Part shown: in pieces, positions 42,060 to 45,046 of the stretch | Layout: every line of letters begins with the position of its first letter | Position numbering within the stretch: the stretch's first letter is position 1 | Origin: an uncultured Eubacteriales bacterium | GTDB taxonomy: Bacteria > Bacillota > Clostridia > Saccharofermentanales > Saccharofermentanaceae | NCBI GenBank assembly: GCA_900317035.1 | Contig: ONFC01000018.1 | Coordinates: forward strand, 1 to 45,046 | Reading direction: 5' to 3' | Length of the DNA: 45,046 nucleotides | Notes under the pieces: generated by a model | Told to the model about the DNA's origin: nothing | Database searches by the model: none | Seen by the model: only the letters and a program-made list of their open reading frames with translations | Program-made: the position numbers and the translations under genes

Positions 42060-42836
42060 ATGGACGCGATAATTGATTGGATGCTTTCTCCCAAACCGTA
42101 TCTTTGTGTAGCCACTGTTTTGTTTTCGCTTATAGCGTGGGCAATGATCAGAAGGTTTGTACGTAAAGTGTTTGGTAAAACGGATAAACAGTCCGGTGCT
42201 TTATCTATTATTCTAAATATCATCAAGTATTTCTTTATCATATTGTGTGTTCTTTTGATCCTTCAGATCAACGGAATCGATGTTACCAGTGCCGTTGCCG
42301 GTTTAGGTATTGCCAGCGTTATTATCGGTCTTGCTCTGCAGGATGCGCTTAAAGATATTATTATGGGCGTGAATATCATCAGTGAGGAATTCTTTAGGAT
42401 CGGAGATGTTATAAAGGTCGATAATCATGTCGGAAGAGTAACGAGCATGTCATTAAAGTCTACCCGCATCGTAAATGCTGAAGAGGGCTATGAGGTAAGG
42501 ATCTGTAATAGAAACATCGATCGTGTATTCCGATATAACGACGTCTTGTTTGTGGATATTCCGCTGGCTTATGACGAATCTCCTGAGAAGATCCGCGCTG
42601 TCTTTGATGATATCGTCAAGGAGATCACTACCTGGAAAGATGTCAAAAAAGTCGAATTCCTCGGCCTTCAGGAATTTCAGGATTCTTCAATCGCTTATCG
42701 GCTGAGGGTAATGGTCCCACCGACGAAACGTGCAGATACAAAACGGCGTACTCTACAGACTGTGGATGAGCATTTCCGCAAAAATGGAATAACCATACCT
42801 TTCCCGCAGCTGGACGTACATACAGATAAACAGTAA
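42060..42836 (+). CDS. Small-conductance mechanosensitive channel, MscS family
   Basis: Membrane channel opened by lateral tension, protecting against osmotic down-shock. From ATG 42060 it has 258 residues: three membrane helices (about 10-33, 47-68, 73-100), the third being the Gly/Ala-rich pore helix AGLGIASVIIGLALQDALKD, then the beta domain RIGDVIKVDNHVGRVTSMSLKSTRI and the alpha/beta tail with an acidic VxHTDK end. An in-frame ATG inside the tRNA gene (41913) would add residues encoded by tRNA and terminator and is rejected; GGAG at 42050-42053 fits ATG 42060, though ATG 42045, 42048 and 42054 are also in frame. Confidence 0.93.
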   Translation: MDAIIDWMLSPKPYLCVATVLFSLIAWAMIRRFVRKVFGKTDKQSGALSIILNIIKYFFIILCVLLILQINGIDVTSAVAGLGIASVIIGLALQDALKDIIMGVNIISEEFFRIGDVIKVDNHVGRVTSMSLKSTRIVNAEEGYEVRICNRNIDRVFRYNDVLFVDIPLAYDESPEKIRAVFDDIVKEITTWKDVKKVEFLGLQEFQDSSIAYRLRVMVPPTKRADTKRRTLQTVDEHFRKNGITIPFPQLDVHTDKQ

Positions 42837-42882
42837 AAGATCTAATCCCCGGTGTAAGAAATTGCCACGTGTTTCCTGTTCA

Positions 42883-42900
42883 CAAATTGTTTACAATTTG
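42883..42900. promoter_or_regulatory. Inverted repeat over a -35 box, candidate operator
   Basis: CAAATTGT-TT-ACAATTTG, perfect 8-base arms two bases apart, overlapping the -35 (TTTACA, 42890-42895) of the next gene. No T tract follows, so it is not a terminator of the MscS gene. Confidence 0.45.
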
Positions 42901-42919
42901 CGGCGGTATGTGGTAATAT
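42890..42919 (+). promoter_or_regulatory. Promoter of the paired exported-protein genes
   Basis: TTTACA (42890-42895), 18-base spacer, extended -10 TG-G-TAATAT (42911-42919); 31 bases before ATG 42950. Confidence 0.6.
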
Positions 42920-42949
42920 CAAAGTGATTTTACAAAAGGGGAAAAAGAT

Positions 42950-43516
42950 ATGAAGAGATCGTACTGGATTTGTTCGGCAATACTTCTTGTGTTGGTTGCA
43001 GTTATGATCATTACAGGCATCGTCCAGGATCGTAAACTTAAGAAAGCAAAGTTGCGTGATAGTGCTGTGGATACACTCACTGCCGCTGGCTGTGTTGAAG
43101 TGGATGAGTCGTATGTTCCTCCTTTTGAACCTCAAAGCGACTTTTTAGGAGACGATGAAGTAGATCTTTCTCAACTTAATAATGTAAAGACTGTTTTTTC
43201 ATCATCTTCTGATTCGAATATGGACGGTCAGTTCCTGTTTAACAAGATAGGGTCAACTCTCCTGCAGAATGCGAAGTTTTATATTACAAGCACAAAAGTA
43301 AGCGGAAGGGACGCTACTGTTAAGGTCCATCTTTTTTACAACAATAATACTGAAGGCGATCTGGAACTTGAGTATTTCTATTATGATGGAGAATGGAGAC
43401 TTTCTAATACGCTGGATGCATTGAAAAATTTAAGAGTTAATGGCAAAGATTATGACGAAGTATCTGCGTCAGCATATGACGAAGCCATCAAATCATTGCA
43501 GGGTGCGCTCGGATAA
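42950..43516 (+). CDS. Membrane-anchored exported protein, unknown function
   Basis: Protein of 188 residues with an N-terminal membrane helix (about 5-24, WICSAILLVLVAVMIITGIV) that is a signal anchor without a lipobox. The outer part has an acidic stretch (about 50-75) and then strands ATVKVHLFYNNN, GDLELEYFYYDGEWRLSN. The pattern of a beta pair ending in GEW-L resembles NTF2-like/DUF4878-type secreted domains and recurs in the next protein. AAAGGGG lies before ATG 42950. Function not recognised. Confidence 0.8.
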   Translation: MKRSYWICSAILLVLVAVMIITGIVQDRKLKKAKLRDSAVDTLTAAGCVEVDESYVPPFEPQSDFLGDDEVDLSQLNNVKTVFSSSSDSNMDGQFLFNKIGSTLLQNAKFYITSTKVSGRDATVKVHLFYNNNTEGDLELEYFYYDGEWRLSNTLDALKNLRVNGKDYDEVSASAYDEAIKSLQGALG

Positions 43517-43530
43517 TCAGCAGAAAACAT

Positions 43531-44052
43531 ATGAAAAAGAGTTATAAAATTGCACTGGTATTTATCATACTCGCTGTGGTCGGAATAATCGCATATTATT
43601 TTATTTCGACGTATGGCCCGGGGAGCGAACGCGCTCAGATCAAGAAGCGTGTCGAATATGTTCTGGAATCATATGGGGCGATCAATCACAATAAAGGAAC
43701 ATGGTCAACATATTCACCGGATGGTTCTGATTTAAAGATCGGTGGCTCCTGCAGATCATTATGCTCTTCCTTAAGACATGAGACATATGATAATGAAGAT
43801 GATGCGCGGTATGCTTTACTTTCAGGCGTTATTTTTGATATTGATAAGGTTGAAAAAGATGATGAGTATTATATTGTTACTGTTGACCTTACCTGCAGGG
43901 ATAAGCAAGAAACCGTCTGCTATTTCATATTTGAACGTGAAAGCGGTGAATGGGTGCTGAATAGTCAGTGTGTCGAGCAGGCCGTTTATGCCGGAAACGG
44001 TATTGGCGGGACGGGAAGTACTTTGATGGATATCGTGAAGATGCTATCGTAA
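43531..44052 (+). CDS. Membrane-anchored exported protein, likely relative of the preceding one
   Basis: Protein of 173 residues with a signal anchor (about 6-26, IALVFIILAVVGIIAYYFI). The outer domain has a helix QIKKRVEYVLESYGAI, two cysteines close together (CRSLC) and a third in DLTCRD, and strands EYYIVTVDLTCRD and VCYFIFERESGEWVLNSQC. The VxVDL...YFxFExxxGEWVLNS run parallels VKVHL...EYFYYDGEWRLSN of the upstream protein. It ends in a Gly-rich tail. The ribosome binding site is weak and the gene lies 14 bases after its neighbour, so co-transcription is likely. A terminator follows. Confidence 0.8.
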   Translation: MKKSYKIALVFIILAVVGIIAYYFISTYGPGSERAQIKKRVEYVLESYGAINHNKGTWSTYSPDGSDLKIGGSCRSLCSSLRHETYDNEDDARYALLSGVIFDIDKVEKDDEYYIVTVDLTCRDKQETVCYFIFERESGEWVLNSQCVEQAVYAGNGIGGTGSTLMDIVKMLS

Positions 44053-44076
44053 CTGCAGAAAAATAAAGATTTCCAG

Positions 44077-44110
44077 AGACTGTACTTTTAAAAAGTGCAG
44101 TCTTTTTCTT
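44077..44110 (+). terminator. Terminator of the exported-protein pair
   Basis: AGACTGTACTTTT (44077-44089) pairs with AAAAGTGCAGTCT (44091-44103, one G-U), followed by TTTTCTT. Confidence 0.88.
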
Positions 44111-44126
44111 ATAATTCACAAAGTTT

Positions 44127-44140
44127 CGAAATCGATTTCG
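44127..44140. promoter_or_regulatory. Perfect palindrome of LacI-family operator type
   Basis: CGAAATCGATTTCG is a 14-base perfect palindrome with the AANCGNTT core and central CG typical of LacI/GalR-family and CcpA-like sites. It lies 10 bases upstream of the -35 of the carbohydrate-binding lipoprotein gene. Confidence 0.5.
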
Positions 44141-44149
44141 GTAAAATCG

Positions 44150-44178
44150 TTGAAGTTCTATTTCCTTTTGGTTAATAT
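44150..44178 (+). promoter_or_regulatory. Promoter of the carbohydrate-binding lipoprotein gene
   Basis: TTGAAG (44150-44155), 17-base spacer, TAATAT (44173-44178). The short leader holds a small hairpin CCGGG/CCCGG (44196-44210) before GGAGG. Confidence 0.65.
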
Positions 44179-44233
44179 GAATAAGTAACAAATACCCGGG
44201 TCATGCCCGGTTAGGTAAATGGAGGATATAACA

Positions 44234-44662
44234 ATGATGAAGAAGAGAATCGGCGCCATGGCTATGACGCTGGTAATGCTTTCTTCCATGGCGTTGGCCG
44301 GATGTAAAAAGAAGGCTGACAAACCGACGGAGACAGAAAAACCTGCCATTCCGAGTATCGTGGAAGAAATCGGCGCTGAACAGGTGACGTATGAGCCGCG
44401 TGGTGAAGTAAAGCTGGACATCGAAGATGGGGAAAACGGTAAAGTCCTGCATTGCTCCAACCGTACAGAGGCATGGAATGGTGTAAATTTCCCGTGCAAT
44501 TTCTTTGCAGGAAATACTATTAAGATCAAGACTTCTGTAAAGTCTGAAAGTGATGATGTTATCATCTCGTTGCAGTTCGATACATTAGGAAGTACAACAT
44601 ACTCTAATGTATTCCATATTTACTTGCTGAACGATGGAACGAAATACACAGGTTTCTCTTGA
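44234..44662 (+). CDS. Lipoprotein with a partial carbohydrate-binding module, probably truncated
   Basis: From ATG 44234 (GGAGG 8 bases upstream; an in-frame ATG at 44219 overlaps that site) the product has 142 residues. The signal peptide ends MALAGC with a lipidated Cys near residue 23, then a Lys/Thr/Glu/Pro linker. The rest resembles the first half of a CBM4/9/22-type beta sandwich: LDIEDGENGKVLHCSNRTEA, WNGVNFPCNFFAGNTIKIKT and VIISLQFD match the usual G..L.vsnRt..WnGv...l..G.tY.....vk..s pattern. Such modules usually precede a xylanase or related catalytic domain, which is missing. The last 15 or so residues do not follow the family and lie over the 3' end of the convergent gene, suggesting a junction. 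Confidence 0.72.
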   Translation: MMKKRIGAMAMTLVMLSSMALAGCKKKADKPTETEKPAIPSIVEEIGAEQVTYEPRGEVKLDIEDGENGKVLHCSNRTEAWNGVNFPCNFFAGNTIKIKTSVKSESDDVIISLQFDTLGSTTYSNVFHIYLLNDGTKYTGFS

Positions 44663-45021
44663 TGGTGGTCACAGTCGTGATGATCGCAGGATTCAAGCGA
44701 ATCTTTCAGCTCACCATTAAGATAAGCCTTCAGTATATCATCAACTTTGCCCTGGCATCCTCTGATAACTGCGATGCCGTGAGCCGAAAGCTTGTTGTAG
44801 GCTCCCATGCCCATGTTGCCAGCCAGCATGAGGGTGATGCCCATCTCCTGCATAACAGATGCTATATTCGATTTGCATCCGCATCCTTCAGAAGAATCCA
44901 GACGCTCTTGCTTTATAACATGATTCTGTTCGTCGAGTGTTACTACGGTATAATAGGCACAGTGACCGAAGTGGTCATCAACCATGCCATCACGTGTTGG
45001 AATTGCTATTAACTTCATCAT
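44620..45021 (-). CDS. NifX/NifB-like dinitrogenase iron-molybdenum cofactor family protein
   Basis: Small cytoplasmic protein of the Nitro_FeMo-Co domain family (133 residues; many members are about 110-125). MMKLIAIPTRDGMVDDHFGH has the family opening with DxHFG; LAGNMGMGAYNKLSAHGI and VIRGCQGKVDDILKAYLNGEL match the core and C-terminal helix. Cysteines in SSEGCGCKSN and the tail SCDHHDCDHH suggest metal or cluster binding. In Clostridia these proteins occur outside nitrogen fixation, near Mrp-type iron-sulfur ATPases. The final residues after the His-rich tail (QEKPVYFVPSFSK) look foreign and are encoded over the neighbouring lipoprotein frame. ATG 45021 or 45018 could be the start; the ribosome binding site is poor. 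Confidence 0.82.
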   Translation of the reverse strand: MMKLIAIPTRDGMVDDHFGHCAYYTVVTLDEQNHVIKQERLDSSEGCGCKSNIASVMQEMGITLMLAGNMGMGAYNKLSAHGIAVIRGCQGKVDDILKAYLNGELKDSLESCDHHDCDHHQEKPVYFVPSFSK

Positions 45022-45046
45022 TATTTCACAAATACTATTAATTCAA

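Noticed and set aside
41890-44052. tRNA-Pro as an integration site for a mobile element
   Set aside because: No integrase, no repeat of the tRNA 3' end downstream, and the genes after it are ordinary chromosomal types.
1-45046. CRISPR arrays, insertion sequences, prophage
   Set aside because: No regularly spaced direct repeats, transposase, integrase, terminase or capsid-like products were seen by reading.

Overview
The window looks like a chromosomal segment of a Gram-positive anaerobe of class Clostridia (Bacillota). The supporting signs are a Gram-positive PolC replicase, a PASTA-domain Ser/Thr kinase beside its PP2C phosphatase, a T-box leader on thrS, a structured infC leader, the non-mevalonate isoprenoid genes dxr and ispG, strong AGGAGG ribosome binding sites, and many lipoproteins with Thr/Ser/Pro/Glu linkers. 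The gene order uppS-cdsA-dxr-rseP-ispG-polC followed by priA-def-fmt-rsmB-rlmN-PP2C-kinase-rsgA-rpe-thiN is a known clostridial order. Genus cannot be fixed from the sequence; a gut or rumen lineage is a guess based on the carbohydrate-binding lipoprotein at the right end.

Region 1 (1-24356, all plus strand) is a dense housekeeping block. The 3' part of tsf ends at a strong terminator. A histidine phosphatase, pyrH and frr follow. A terminator whose U tract touches the uppS ribosome binding site separates frr from the membrane/isoprenoid/replication run uppS, cdsA, dxr, rseP, ispG, polC. Then priA, def, fmt, rsmB, rlmN, PP2C phosphatase, PASTA kinase, rsgA, rpe and thiN follow with very short gaps or 1-16 bp overlaps, which suggests transcriptional and translational coupling of replication restart, N-terminal formylation, rRNA modification, cell-wall signalling and ribosome maturation.

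Region 2 (24364-31116) holds a convergent PLP aminotransferase and a DUF805 membrane protein. Next comes the infC-rpmI-rplT operon with a consensus promoter, an attenuator-like leader and an AUC start codon on infC, then a SpoU RNA methyltransferase and a potassium-uptake set (two TrkA-type regulatory subunits and one TrkH channel).

Region 3 (31117-44100) is accessory. It is dominated by exported proteins of unknown function on both strands, with an acyltransferase-3 membrane protein carrying a tryptophan-rich loop, a zinc-ribbon membrane protein, an ADP-ribosylglycohydrolase, a T-box-controlled threonyl-tRNA synthetase without a TGS domain, tRNA-Pro(CGG) and an MscS-type channel. Three of the exported proteins appear to share one C-terminal domain.

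Region 4 (44100-45046) has a LacI-type palindrome and a good promoter in front of a short lipoprotein with a partial carbohydrate-binding module. Its reading frame runs into the 3' end of a convergent NifX/NifB-like gene; this looks like a deletion or assembly junction. I found no CRISPR array, transposase, integrase, phage gene or classical defence cassette.
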